From: Sipunculus nudus
Lineage: Eukaryota; Annelida; Sipuncula; Golfingiida; Sipunculidae
Direction: 5' to 3'
DNA: 64,000 bases
Assembly (NCBI GenBank): GCA_026874595.1
Contig: CM049308.1
Span: 20,807,867-20,871,866 of the forward strand
The notes beneath the pieces are model-generated. The model had not been told where the DNA came from, searched no databases, and worked only from the letters and a program-made list of their open reading frames with translations. The position numbers and the translations under genes were made by a program. Below are positions 12,796-25,495 of this stretch, piece after piece (position 1 is the stretch's first letter; every line of letters starts with the position of its first letter).

Positions 12796-12912
12796 GTAGT
12801 GGTAGAAATAGCAGAAGTAGAAGTATAGTAGAAGAATAGTAGAAGTACCAGTAGGAGTAGAATTATCAGTGGTAGTGGCAAAAGTAAAGGTAGTAGAAGT
12901 AGTAGTTTAATA
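12796..12912. repeat. Imperfect AGTAGAAGT-type short repeat
   Basis: Degenerate purine-rich tri/hexanucleotide repeat (gtagtggtagaaatagcaga and variants) directly next to the MITE end. Confidence 0.7.
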
Positions 12913-14474
12913 AATAGAAGAACAGCAAGAATAAAACAGCTTTGTTACGTAAAATATATATTTAATTAACCTATACAGTATTTACAAATTGATCCCGCGT
13001 GGTAGCGTAGTACTTCATGACACCCCCTGGTCCTCAGATAAAACCAATAGACTATAGAGCGTGCTAATGCGTATGTGATTTCAGCATTCGTGCTTAATAA
13101 TGTTTATATTGAAATGGGTATGCATCCACACTAGTATCAAGTTTTAAAGTTAGGTAATCCAAACTGCAGTACACATTTGTCATGTTTTATTATAGAGCAT
13201 TTATGACACTAAAACTGGGAAATAGATGTTTTTGTATTGACGCAAAAAGGAATATTTAATGTTCCAGTTTCTAATAATTTATAGATCAAGTTGCCCTTAA
13301 CACGATTTGACATTAATATGAATTTCAATTTAGGTGGCAAACATACCTACATAATTTAAAACCCTTTCAGTTAGAATTAACCCAGTATGACCGAAACCTG
13401 TTAGCATATGCCCCATTTTCCATTTCTAAAAATCCATATATTAGAAATATAATATTCATTTGCTACTGGTAATATTAAATCTTTAATATCTGGCGACAAT
13501 AAGCTCTGCTGCATTTTGTTCAACATGGGATAAAATCATGTCTATCAAAGGTAGAGCTATCAAAGGTGGTTGATGGAAATGGTGGTCCATTAGAACAACG
13601 ACGGTTCAGAATATATAAAACAATAAACCAGTGTATTAGCTGTCATGTGTTCCAGTTTATATGCATGGTTTACAGATTCTCTTCCGGTGCTGATCGATCC
13701 AAGGTTTCTCTCCATGGCTGTAAATGCATGAACCGACCGGGTTCCCATTCTCTGAATTAACTTAACTGCTGAAGGAAGGATATCAATGTGCTAAAGAGAG
13801 AAGTTTGTGTGATATTTGAAAGGATATAGAATCATGTCTAACAAACACTAGCAAATAAACAAACAAAAATTTAACATGAAAAAAAAACAAAATATCATTT
13901 AACAAGAAGGGAGAAAACGCCTGAACTTCTGTAGAATAGCATTAGAAAATGTACATGGGCCTCCTGAAAAGGACAATTAATCGAACTTCAAACGAATGGT
14001 CTTAATGGATATAAAGGATTTACATGACACACATCTATGGGAAGCACATTTTTTGAGAGCAGGTCAGTACACAAATAGTATCTTAAATATTCTTTAAGTC
14101 ACATGTAATGTATTCAAATTTACATTTTTTTTTTTCATATCTAAACGCGTTGGAATAAATTACGTAAGCTATCCATATCCCGGATTATCGTATAATCGTA
14201 TAATAATATAAATACATTTAAAATATGATCAATAGGGTTCAAGAACAAAATTCTAATATATCTTAATTGGCCCAACTATTTTCATTGTTGAAAAGGTGAA
14301 AATTAGAAAGTGAGAGTAAGTCGGAATAATAATTAATTCTACGTAAATAAACCTTCAGTACCAGAGCCCTCATTCTCTTACATGGTATATTCTGCCTTTA
14401 TGCACAGTTTATGGTTTTAAGGAATACTTATAACCTTTTTTTTTTACAACAGAGAGACCTACAGTTGGACTACA
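12913..14474. other. Intergenic, upstream of lectin gene
   Basis: AT-rich with no recognised coding sequence. A T-run followed by 'acaacag' at about 14435-14452 looks like a splice acceptor and may mark a 5' untranslated exon boundary just before the lectin start codon. Confidence 0.4.
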
Positions 14475-14529
14475 ATGCATCTGCAGGTATTACATAGGAT
14501 ACTTTTTCTGGTGCTTGAAACGTTTGAAA
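14475..14529 (+). CDS. Lectin candidate exon 1 (signal peptide)
   Basis: Starts ATG with residues MHLQVLHRILFLVLETFE and ends in phase 1 before GTGAGC. The phase joins correctly to either downstream exon. The hydrophobic core is short and an acidic residue follows, so it is a modest signal peptide and another first exon remains possible. Confidence 0.45.
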
Positions 14530-15982
14530 GTGAGCACTTTTCCACGTCACTTGGACTTGATCCAAAGCTTATGTAAAAAATGTATAACATCTTTTAATGT
14601 TTGTTTTTACTCTAGATATAAATAGTAAGGAGTGTTAACGTAATTACTAATACGTGAGTATACGCTGTCGCTCCTAATAAAATGTATTTTTCTGACTGAT
14701 GTAATATGTTTGCCAAACAACCGTCCATTCAAACTGGTATTCAATATCCATAAACCCATTTAAATACAAAGTAAAGACTACGATTTTAAATCAAAATGTA
14801 ATTTTAAGGCTATACAGGGCCGGGTGTATTTTAACGTGCAGTTGACCTCTGTTTGTGCAATTGTAAATAAAAATGTACAGTTGAAAATCTGCATTTGTAG
14901 AGTTCTAAATTTAAAGTTACGTTCTAGTCACACACTGAAAATCACGTTTATGATTCTATTAGCAAATAATTGAATTTTATCGATTTCTCATATTAAGACT
15001 ATACACCATTTCTCTGGTATGAGTTTTAACATTATTTATATTTATGAAATTAATAACATGGATGAAAATATGGGAAAGTAATTTTAGAAATATAATTTTA
15101 CTGAAAGACTATAATCTCAGTTATATGTACATACTGATATTATCAGTTATATATTTATGGTCAGACACAGCTTTAGTAGACCACCATTTCTGGTAACAGT
15201 GACCTCAAGTAATGCTGACGGGGGCTTACTTAATAGCATATACTTGCATTTAAAAAACTTAAAATATACCCTGATACAGTAGATCATCCACCGGAAAGAT
15301 ATAGGTTTGTCCATGTAGGACTGCATGTATACATGTATATCTTTTTGTTCAGCAGATGTCCAGATGTACGCAGATTCTGGTATCGTCAGCCTTAACAGTT
15401 TATTGGGCATGATGAACAAGGTTGACTGTGTAGAGTTTAGACCGTCTATGCCAAAATGCAGTAAGTTTACTTAATAGTAGATGAATAAACGTGATAAACG
15501 CCAAAGTCTTTCATATTGAAATATAAAACGCAGAAAAATATATAGCAAAACCATAGGCTTTGCCAGGGGCGCCACAGGGGGGCAGGGGGCATTTCATGTA
15601 TGTACAAAATTATTGTAGGAAAATAATTTTCAGAACATTAAATACAATTTCATCTACAACAATTAGTACCAGGTGATCTGTCCCGTTATGTTTGAATTGT
15701 CAGATACGGGAATAAGGAATAATGCATCCAAAACAAATGCTTAATTGTAAACTGGTTATAATAATTGACATTTTTTACCCATTCTTAGTTTTCATTTAAG
15801 GCAGAAACTATAATTTTCTCGGATTTCAATCAGTTTGTTTCACACAAACATACAATTTTGTACAAACCCATATATATTTTATTTTAACATATTATCTTAT
15901 AATATATATAGTTATGCCTGCATCCACCGCCTGGTAGACCCCCTGGGTAAATTTTTGCTATACGCTCATGATAACACAATTC

Positions 15983-16041
<59 letters not shown>

Positions 16042-17088
16042 TTATATATATGTAGCTAATACCATCTGCTGCCTTAAAATGTTGCTTTAAAATCATTTTG
16101 TGTACGGCATTTTAATTTAGTTTTTTTTCTTAATTATACAGATCGGGTTTGGTGCGCACCACCTTTTGGCTACCTATTTCTGCTTCAAAGTGACCAGCAC
16201 ACAAAATGGTCTTGCTACAACTTTTATCGAGAAAGCTTAGGGGACCGAGCACAATCAAAGAAGCGATGCAGTGAGATAAACGGAACTCTTGTCAGCATTG
16301 AAACGAAAGAGGAGATGGAACATCTGGAAAATGTGATCAAGCAAAATGAATTGTTTGTCAAAGGTAATTTATGGAATTGTTGCAAAAAATTATGTGGTTT
16401 TGTTTCTCATTTGTATTTTTAATGGAAAGCTTAATCTAGTCGGTGCATATGAAACTAAATTAAATTTAGCACTCAAGATGTCTCCCTTTTGCAAAACGAT
16501 ATAAGTGGAATATCAGACATACTTAGGAAATATCTCAATATTAAAAAATAGATTATGAGATTTTTTACTTAATATTGAACTGCCCCTTTTATTACATATG
16601 TATTATTCCCTTTCGTATCTCTCAGATTGTGGATTTTTTAATTATGAACATTTGATGAACATTTGTGATTTTGAAAGAAAGTAAAACGTTCTTACGGACT
16701 CCGATTACTTCTGATATACTGCTTTGATTATAGGAAACAAATGTTGCGCAGGCGCCGGTTAAGCATATTAATTTCCTCCTAATGCAGTCTGGAAATGACG
16801 TCTTTATGTTATAAAGGGTATTTTAAGTTTTGACATCCCTTTACTTAAATTGTAGACTGGCGGATATCCTACTGGAGTGGATATTGGACCTCGGGCATGA
16901 GGCTATCAGAAGGAACAATGATATGGGAAGCTACGGGAAGGAATATTACCTATTTCAAATGGGGGATAGCTCAGCCTGATCAATTGGTTGGGCAAGACTA
17001 CATTTTCATCAGCAATAACTTTTTCTGGTTTGATATGGAAAAGAGCAAAGAGCAGGCGGCCCTGTGTGAGCAAGATGCTCGCTGTTAA
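14475..17088 (+). CDS. Secreted C-type lectin (CTLD protein), 3-4 exons
   Basis: Model: exon 1 14475-14529, optional exon 15353 (or 15356)-15460, exon 16142-16363, exon 16856-17088, all with GT-AG introns. Phases 1-1-1 agree, giving 169 residues without the optional exon or 205 with it. Exon 1 codes for a short signal-like start with a hydrophobic ILFLVL core. The main domain shows WCAPPFGY, W-SCYNFY, helix KKRCSEINGTLVSIE, DWRISYWSGYW (the WIGL-like strand), a QPD triplet, WFD in place of WND, and ALCEQ. QPD and WFD occupy the Ca2+/sugar site; QPD in this family usually means galactose-type binding. The canonical Cys pair on either side of the WND loop is absent and an extra Cys ends the protein. 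Likely role: secreted glycan recognition. The CTLD is secure; exon 1 is less so. Confidence 0.8.
15353..15460 (+). CDS. Lectin candidate symmetric 1-1 exon
   Basis: A pyrimidine tract and tandem acceptor (ttcagcag, giving a start at 15353 or 15356) precede an open stretch ending at a strong GTAAGT donor. Length is 108 or 105 nt, phase 1-1, so it can be included or skipped without changing frame. The translation includes NKVDCVEF and MPKC, loosely like the Cys-spaced core of PAN/apple segments found before CTLDs in some molluscan lectins. That resemblance is weak. Confidence 0.35.
15987..16040. repeat. (TA)n microsatellite in lectin intron
   Basis: A TA run of about 54 bp located about 100 bp upstream of the CTLD exon acceptor. 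Confidence 0.95.
16142..16363 (+). CDS. Lectin exon, N-terminal half of CTLD
   Basis: Acceptor ttaattatacag, donor AAG|GTAATT. Codes for the long-form N-terminal Cys pair (WCAPP and WSCYNFY), the helix with KKRCSEINGT, and helix 2 residues to ELFVK. Phase 1 at both ends. Confidence 0.88.
16856..17088 (+). CDS. Lectin terminal exon, sugar-binding half of CTLD
   Basis: Acceptor ttaaattgtag. Begins DWRISYWSGYW and contains WEATG, KWGIAQPD, FFWFDME, ALCEQ and a terminal ARC before TAA at 17086-17088. One N-glycosylation sequon (NIT). No clear poly(A) signal was identified just downstream. Confidence 0.9.
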
Positions 17089-18085
17089 AAAAAAGTCTCA
17101 AGTAAAGAAGGCATGTATTGTTTATTTAGAGTATATTGCATCAAACATGATTATATTTTCTAGGGAAGGGTTTATGAAGGTTTTCAATAAGAAGGATTTT
17201 TTTTCGCTTAGGTAAAAATTTGGGGGTTTCATCTGAGTTTAGATTGTTCCAAGCGGAGATATAGATTTGTCTAAGTTTGAAAGGTTATGTAAAATTGAAT
17301 CTTTTTCGTATTTTATGTAATTATAATATCATAATATGCATAGGGATCTAGTCATTATATGGATATTTGTTGTAAGCCACAGTTATCAAAGCGGCGTTTA
17401 CCGAACTGAATGGTTCGATTGAGGTACCAAGAACGGCCATTGACTGGAAAAAGGTGCTAAATCCAGATAAATCGCGTGTCCCATCGGACTCATGGACACT
17501 CAGAACCGAAGCCTGTAAGATATTTCGAGCGTCAGAGACGCTTACCCCCGCATTCCTGAAAGCCCTGATTTTCATATATTAATGTATATTGATATACAAA
17601 TCTAATCTGTTAATCCAACTGTTCCAGGTATTCCCCGAACTTTAAAGGATTTTAGGCGCTCCAAAATTACCTTATTAACGTATTGTTGTGTGTTGGTAAC
17701 GTATTTTGTATATTGTTTTTATCTTATGTAGACTGCGTTGAGGTTCACACAATATTTGCATTGAGATTCTCTTTGGTTGGCTTTTCTGATTCTGTTCCTC
17801 GCCCTGCAAGGTATTTTACGCTCTAGCTCTTTGATATCCTGGATTTAGAACTCCCCGGTTTGGATAAATGAGGACGACGTGCTTTCTAAAATTATTTAAG
17901 GACATCCGTCTTTTTTGACAACGGGTCTGGGTTGAAATTGATTAACACTTGAGTAGCCGTCCGTTGAACATTAGTTTGACACGTTGACACAACATCCCGA
18001 CAGTTAATGTAGTTTAGACACCTGACTCTGTATAAGCATTAGAAACAAAGCATTATGATGACTTTGATTTACATGGTTTTTTTTA
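17089..18085. other. Intergenic, no gene recognised
   Basis: 3' flank of the lectin gene. A 75-codon minus-strand open stretch around 17348-17575 has no recognisable motif. Confidence 0.4.
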
Positions 18086-19015
18086 GCTCAGCTGACTGAA
18101 AGTCATCTGAGCTATAGCGATCACCCTTTTTGCGGTGTCCGTCCGTCTGGTCGTCCGGCCGTCCGTTAACAGGGCACACATCGTAACCACTGAACCTGGA
18201 ATCTTCTCACTTGACATCCAGTGAGGTCCATAAAACATCTCCTAGGAAACCTGAAATTAGGTCTCTGTTACCCATATTCTCCGAGCTATGGGTCTCCGAA
18301 GTACCCCCCAGAATAATCAGAAATTTGATACAAAAGCTTCAGTACGTATCTGAATAACTACTGCCTTGATCACCATGATTCTTTGCATGAATATTGATCA
18401 TGGAGTGTTCCGTGAGTTCCTGAAAACTGGTGGCGCCACCTGTATTTTTCAAATTTTTACGATTTTTTTCTCTATTTTTGATACCTTCAAAGAAGCTGCC
18501 ATCTGTTAACAAGGCACAAATCGTAACCACTGGACCTGGAATCTTCTTACTTGACATCCAGGGAGGTCCATAAAAAATTTCCTAGGAAACCTGAAATTAG
18601 GTCTCTGTTACCCATATTCTCCGAGGTATAGGTCTCCGAAGTACCCCCCAGAATAATAAAAAAATTGATACAAAAAGTTCAGTATCTGAGTAACTACTGC
18701 CTTGATCACCACGATTCTTTGCATGAATATTGATCATGGGAGTGTTCCGTGAGTTCCTGCAAACTGGTGGCGCCACCTGTATTTTTCAAATTTTTACGAT
18801 TTTTTTCTCTCTATTTTTGATACCTTCAAAAAGGCTGTTATCTGGTAACAGGGTACTAATCGTAACCACTGGACCTGGAATCTTCTAACTTGACATCCAG
18901 GGAAACCTGAAATTAGGTCTCTGTTACCCGTATTCTGCGAGCTATGGGTCTCCGAAGTACCCCCCAGAATAATAAAAAAAATTGATACAAAAAGTTCAGT
19001 ATCTGAGTAACTACT
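18086..19015. repeat. Hairpin + GTCC array + tandem repeat of about 335 bp
   Basis: Begins with the hairpin AGCTCAGCTGACT / AGTCATCTGAGCT (about 18087-18115), then CTATAGCGATCACCC, a GTCCGTCCGTC array to about 18168, and then two full units and one partial unit (from about 18169, 18507 and 18845). Each unit contains 'aaccactg.acctggaatctt' and 'gtctccgaagtacccccc'; the two full units also carry the palindrome GGTGGCGCCACC (18429-18440, 18766-18777). Same modular family as the loci at 1-1160 and 49050-50630. This organisation resembles Helentron-associated interspersed elements, which is an inference. Confidence 0.75.
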
Positions 19016-22000
19016 GAACTTCTGTAACCATTCCTTTCAGCTACTAAGAAAATAACATATATGAATAACTATAAAATAATATACGGATAATTAGAATGAT
19101 AGACTTTAGTTCTGTATTACTAGGTTGGTTATATTTATTGTGAATGACCTCAGCCATACATCACACACATATTATTTGATACATATTGCCAAACCCATTA
19201 ACAGTGACGCATTAACTATCGTTAAACTCCAGAAATGAAATTAAATGGGAAACTGATATTATTTCATTATATTAAGCAATAATGACATTATAGTTTACAT
19301 CGGAAATAGTTTTGGATTTCATGTTTTTCTGACTATAAACGGAATTATCTATTTAACGATCTACCCTTAATGTCCTAGGCCCTCATGCCTATAAATTGAC
19401 CTGTAGATCCATATTATATGTATATTTTTCTTCATCAATAACAAATGCATGTTGTGATTAGCACATTTCTCACAACATCACCAAATAATCTGCGATGTAC
19501 TCTTGTTACTGTTATAAAACTTTGTATGGCAGATAAAAATAGTGAACGGTGTCAGCCTGAAACATTTGGAAACTATATTTCTGAACTGGGGTGAGATGTG
19601 ATACCTGGTAATTTCTGATTTCGGTAATGTAGATAGTTAAATATGCGCACTTACAGATGTACCTTGAGATAACTTGCACTCTAACAATTTTCGCGAATTC
19701 CAAAGCCCTGGACGATTCAAGGTTTCAGTTATGGCTTTTAAGGCAGTTAATATAACTAATTGGCAATGTTTTAGTTTTCATTTTCAATTCAATAAACCTA
19801 ATGAAAGGAACAATTGCTGCTTTCACAGAAATTTGTGGATAAGTTTACGATGTTTAATGACCATATATAAAGGATATATGCCACACGCAACAGCAAATAA
19901 GCTATTTAAGTTGCGTTTATGTGTAGACATATAAATGTATTGTGCAGACCTGCATGCATCAAACCATAAAGTATGCAGAGGAACATGACAACAAAGAGTG
20001 ATAAGCATTTATGATTTCTGGATCCATTTTATGTGTTCATCGCCATATTGTTCAACAAACATGGCAGATCTAGCTAGGGTGCAAGGTTTCTGTCGGATTA
20101 TCAAAGCTAAATATACGTGTGTGTACACGCATTGTTGTATCCAAATCAATGGAGAATAGGCCCCCCCCCCCGGCCGCGTTGAGCTGTAAAACCTCTCATT
20201 TCATCTATTTTTCCCAGTTATTCATAATAAGTTTTCTGTTTTTCCGATTTCAAGGCAAAAATCCACGTATATATAAGACGCTAGAGGGGACCGGGCTTAT
20301 TTTTGGTGTCGCCGCGATAACTAAGCAGGAATGTGGGGGATTTTGATGATAGTCAGATATATTAACACATATAATATATAATATCTCGCCTGAGTTTGAT
20401 TTCTAACAAATATATACATATTTAATTAGGCCAGAGATCACCAAACTTTAGTGGAGCCGTGATGAATACCCGTGTAACTCTTTTTAAATTTAATTATGAT
20501 CTCGAAATTCAGAAAATCCATTAGCCTATTTAATGAGGTCGCAAGTCACAATATTATAACCCTTTATACACAGCGGAATTTGGAACTTGGAAAGAATTTC
20601 ACCTAAACAGATATGAAACATAATTACACGATATACGTACAGGTATAGGTATATGCAATCTAGTTTATATTTCGGTATAAAAAATTAATTACTGACATAG
20701 TGTTTCAGGTATGCCATAGGATGTGAAAAGAATTGTAAGAGCAAAGTATTATCGTGGGCAACGATAACAGAACTGTCTCATAGGATAACCAAAATTGTCC
20801 GCAGATTTTTTTATTTTTTTCGCCTCTGTTGCTTCAGCTTATTTTATATATATATATAGGTGTCCGGCCAAAGCAAGTCTCAGCGATAACCAATGATATA
20901 TCGGTGTTAGTTTCATCAGTATAAAGTGTCAGAATAAAGGGTTCATAATTGAAACAAACAGACATTTTACAATATAAACTTTTATAAAAACCTAGCTGAA
21001 GGAGACCCCGATTGTGGCCGTCAAATCCTACCTTAAATTGCATGATTCCGAACTTAATGTGCGTCTTAAAGAGGGATATGATTTTATCTGGCATATTTAG
21101 CTGTCGGAAGTGTCCTGGTCAATGATGAATGATCAGTGGAAATGTATTGTGCCGATTGCATTATATTTCGAGATCAGTCTGCCAAAATATTTGTTTTACA
21201 GAATCGAAATGACCGATCTCAAGACGGATTTAGGTCTTACCTCGGTAACGTACTGCGATAAGCGGAAGTTTGAGAATACGTAACTAAGCGACATATCATG
21301 ATGCACCCGCACTGATAAACTTTATTTGTAGAAGTAACCACCCATAACAGTATATTTACAAATAATTACGTCACTTTAACACAAACAATTGGCTACACTG
21401 ATAATGACCTAAATTGAAATTTGCTATTAACGTAATGTACCCAAAAGCACAAATTTCACTATAATAATAATGAACATGATGCAATGTTATAAGCGTGACA
21501 TGAATTCAAACATCCTTCTCACGAAAAATCATTATGTTTTGGCAAGTGTAAGATAATAATAATGCCAACAAGCTTTATGACAAGATTTCTAAGCTGGGAG
21601 ACCAAAGCCTGTTGATATTAAATGTATCTTTCAACCAACAAAAACATTACTCATACATCGTTAGCCCATTTCATTTTCATTAACCTGTTCTGAAAATACT
21701 ATTCCCCTCATAGAGCTAACGCTTAAATAACCCTTCCATGTTCAATATAATATATTAATTATTGTCATGTCTTTAGAGCGAGAAAGAGCAGTTGGCATTT
21801 GAGTGTGCTTTTGTGAAAGAAAGAGAAAGAATGGGAATGTAAATAATTACGGGTCATATCATACGAAGTGGGAGCGCACTGATGGATTCCGGAATGCATA
21901 CAATGCTTGTGCTTGTGTACAGGTGTGCGTGTCTGGCTGAAATAAGTCCATTTAAGGCTTTGACTGATGGTAGATACAGGAGGTTTATCATAGTAAGGTT

Positions 22001-22480
22001 TATATCACTCCATGGTACGTTGGATGGTTTTATTCCTTCCTTTCCGGGTAAACTTTGGTTTGGTATACAGAATTTGCGAATCCGGATCTTACAGGTTGGC
22101 AGAAGCGGCATTTTGTAACTCTGACTGAAGAGAGTCTTTAGGCTTGTTAGAGTAGCATGCTTTGTAATGTCGAGAACAACAAGGTAAGGCTCGATGAAGA
22201 TCCAATAAATGTATGTTTTATATTTCATAACCAACAAGTAAGCTGTCATTTGAAATATGCCAAACGAATCGCCAGGTATGTTTGTGTACTTTCTAGCAAC
22301 ATAGGCTATATCATGTGTGTAAAGTTTCGTTGTAAGTCATGTGTGCGTAAAGTTTCGTTGTAAGTCAGCATATTGGTAAGTCGATCTGCATGTATGTTTG
22401 TTGAATTTTTGACCCAATGTACAAGCACTGCTTGCGCGACATACTTTGACAATAGCCTTTACGTAAATACAAAAGTTTTC
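19016..22480. other. Intergenic, no gene recognised
   Basis: Unique-looking AT-rich DNA. Overlapping open stretches on both strands around 21854-22249 carry no identifiable motif and no supporting splice context. Confidence 0.4.
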
Positions 22481-22860
22481 AACCCGATTTGGGTACAGCG
22501 GTTTGACTAATCCGGTTTAGGGCGTTCGCACGGGGATCTTTGACCCATGCGTGTTGTGTAAATTTCACATGTGAAACAATGTAACGTGTTGTTGACACAA
22601 GCATTCGCGCTTGCTGTAGTGGCCGCGATGCTGCTTAACAGCTTTAATACCAAACCGCTCTAGAGCGTTCGCATGATACTCTTACAAAGCGGATAAAACG
22701 ATTCGCATTAAGAACGGTTTGAAACCACCTCTTGAGCTTTATCAGAAGAGCTTAAAGGTTAAAAACGGTTTGTAAACGCTTTGGATTGCCGAATGAACTT
22801 TCTAATGCGCATTTAAAATAGTTTGAAACCGGTTTGCATTTGCCGTGTGAAAAGGGTTAA
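22481..22860. mobile_element. Possible MITE-like segment
   Basis: A block locally less AT-rich than its surroundings, with repeated GCGTTCGCA, AAACGGTTTG and AACCGGTTTGCA motifs, bounded by AACCCGATTT on the left and AAAAGGGTT on the right. The ends are only loosely inverted and no target duplication is clear, so this is tentative. Confidence 0.3.
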
Positions 22861-23879
22861 AGTCTGCTGCACAGAAAATGACTGGTTTCCATAGAGATGA
22901 GATTTACACATTGGTTGAATATTTACATTGAATAATTTTGTGTTAATTAATCACATGTTGGTCAATGTTATGATTACAGGGTGTTTCGATTATAATATTG
23001 ATATCGATGCAGTAGGATGGATGGTTGCATTGCAGTTTCCGGTATGACTTGTGTCACGACTCAAGTAGGCCTTCCAGTTCAATATAAGTGCCTGTTAAAT
23101 CGGATATTTACGGCTAGGTTGAAATTTACATTTTGAATAGAGCCATAAACTAGGAATTTGTATCAGATAAAGGAATTATTTGACGCATCGGAGACATGCA
23201 TCTCATGGACAACAACAATACACTTGATAGCAACGTCAGACCTTTTTCATATTTTATTTTAAAAATACATATTAACGAAGAATATCTTTGTCTTACTACG
23301 TGTTAAGATACGGTATATCGTATTCAATGTGAATTAATTAGTTTCAGAAGTAGCCGTTTCGGACTTGAAACATATCATCCATGAAGGAAAAGTATAGACG
23401 ACATATTTTAGAAGCAGTTATAGAAGAAGACTCGCTTTAAGTCAATATTTGAGAATGCATGTCTGTGATTTTTGAATTAAAGTAAAAAAAGAAAACCCAA
23501 ATTCTGATTAAATTGTACCCGTTTTATCACACTTCAACTACATATATGTGTCAAATAAAGTTTAACCTATTCAATGCTTGGCCGACTTCTTAAATGAATG
23601 TCCACTGTGCTCCACTTAGAAATACATTTTCAAAAGAAAACGGAAGTTAAATTTTCATTCCCCTTTGCCACCATCTCACAATGTAAAGTAAAAACCTCGA
23701 TATTACGACCACCAGCTGGACCTCGTTAAAGTGGTCGCATTTTTTTACGGTGGTCGTCTAACCGAGGTATGATATAAAGAGAAAAGAAGAATCGGGTACA
23801 TGAAAAGTGGGCGTTATTTTGACCTGGTGCTAAAAGGAGGTATTCGTTAGGTGAAGTTTTTCTGTAGAATTAATTCTGA

Positions 23880-24035
23880 AATAATGAAAGAAAAGTTAGT
23901 ACTCGCTATATTTCATTATTTCTCAAAATCATCGCAAGAACAGTTACTATATTTCATGATTTCTCAAAACTAACGCAAGAACAGTTACTATATGTTCTAA
24001 TTACTCAAAACCCTCGCATGAACAGTTACTTATTT
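23880..24035. repeat. Minisatellite, three units of about 53 bp
   Basis: The phrase 'tatttcat.atttctcaaaa...cgcaagaacagttacta' is repeated three times in tandem with growing divergence. Confidence 0.85.
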
Positions 24036-25438
24036 TTACCTAAGAAGGACAATGATATACTGTGCATGTGTACGTATGACACCATAGACTAGACTTATGG
24101 GGAAATATCTGAACGAAGAACTTGTGAAGCGCAAAAAACAGGATGATACATATTATAAACTGCTATTACAATAGCCACCACGATCTATAAAGTCAAACAG
24201 CTTTAATATCATGTGCATTCTAGCAGCTATATCATTAAACTAGAAGTCCTTATTTTAACTGTCATACGACAGTCACGGATCTCCCCCCACCCCCCACCCC
24301 CCCACACACACACACATCACCCACCACCGTTTCTCTAATTGATCTTTTATCTATGTCAAACAGTTTTAAAAGAACTATAGTTCCATAAAGCAAATGAAAT
24401 CTGGTCTTTTTTCTGGCATTTTAATGGATGAGCTAAAAGTGCTGACGTGACAATTTCGCAATGTACATATTATAGTCTGAAAACATTTTCTCTAGGTAGG
24501 AAATATCAGTTAATGCTGTGAATGTAAATTTCAAACGGGTTTACTCACGAGTATTTATCGGGATAAAGTTGAAGAACCAGTGAATAAAATAAATGTGCCA
24601 AGGAATCTTGATTTTAATAATTTTTGTTGGAAAAAACTGTAAAAAAATGTATATGAAACTACTTTGGATATGTTCTTAAGACAGTTTCAATTCATGTGAA
24701 GCATAATGAAAAGAAAGAACGTAAGACAGCAGAACAGAATGAATAACTAGATGAGCATCTTTAAAAATGGGACAAATTCTCTTGATTACTGTGAAGCCAC
24801 GTGGTTTTTTTGTTCCTATATCCTTTTTATTATTTTCAATAAACTTTTTTTCTGGTTTTGGTCGCCGTAATGGTGTCGATGATAAAAAAAATATAAAATG
24901 ATAATTCTAACACACTATTTCAAGAGTTAAGGAGGAAAAAGGGGGAAAAGAAAAAATCGAACCTGTTTCACAAACTATTTAAGGTGTCGCTACCAAACAT
25001 ATCACTGAACTCCTACATTGTAAAGTAAACTTAAAAGCGCTCACTGCGTCACTGTCCTTAATTTTTATCAGCTGATTCTCAGTGGAATAACACACTGAAT
25101 TAGCTGTTTAGAGAAGCCATATTATTATTATTATTATTATTATTATTTGCTTTATACACTAGAATCCACGATTTAAAATGTGCTATTGTGTGAGCATAAG
25201 TGGGATTTTCAGTTAAACCTGGAAAAAATAGGAATCGATACGCGAGTCATCACGACATGTACGGACTTATGAACTGGCTTTGTCGATATGATAAAAAAAG
25301 CAGTTTATTTTACACCACTGAATTAGTTACATAATTTGCCGTTAGACATCTAGTTTGCTTTGTGCAACGTGGTATTAGCTGCTGCTAATGATATTTAGCA
25401 AAGTCTGGCTCAACTCTAGGGTTTTCCAAGTGAATTAA

Positions 25439-25495
<57 letters not shown>

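Noticed and set aside
21854-22249. 131-codon open frame on the minus strand
   Set aside because: No recognisable motif, no splice context, and an overlapping open frame on the other strand; likely chance.
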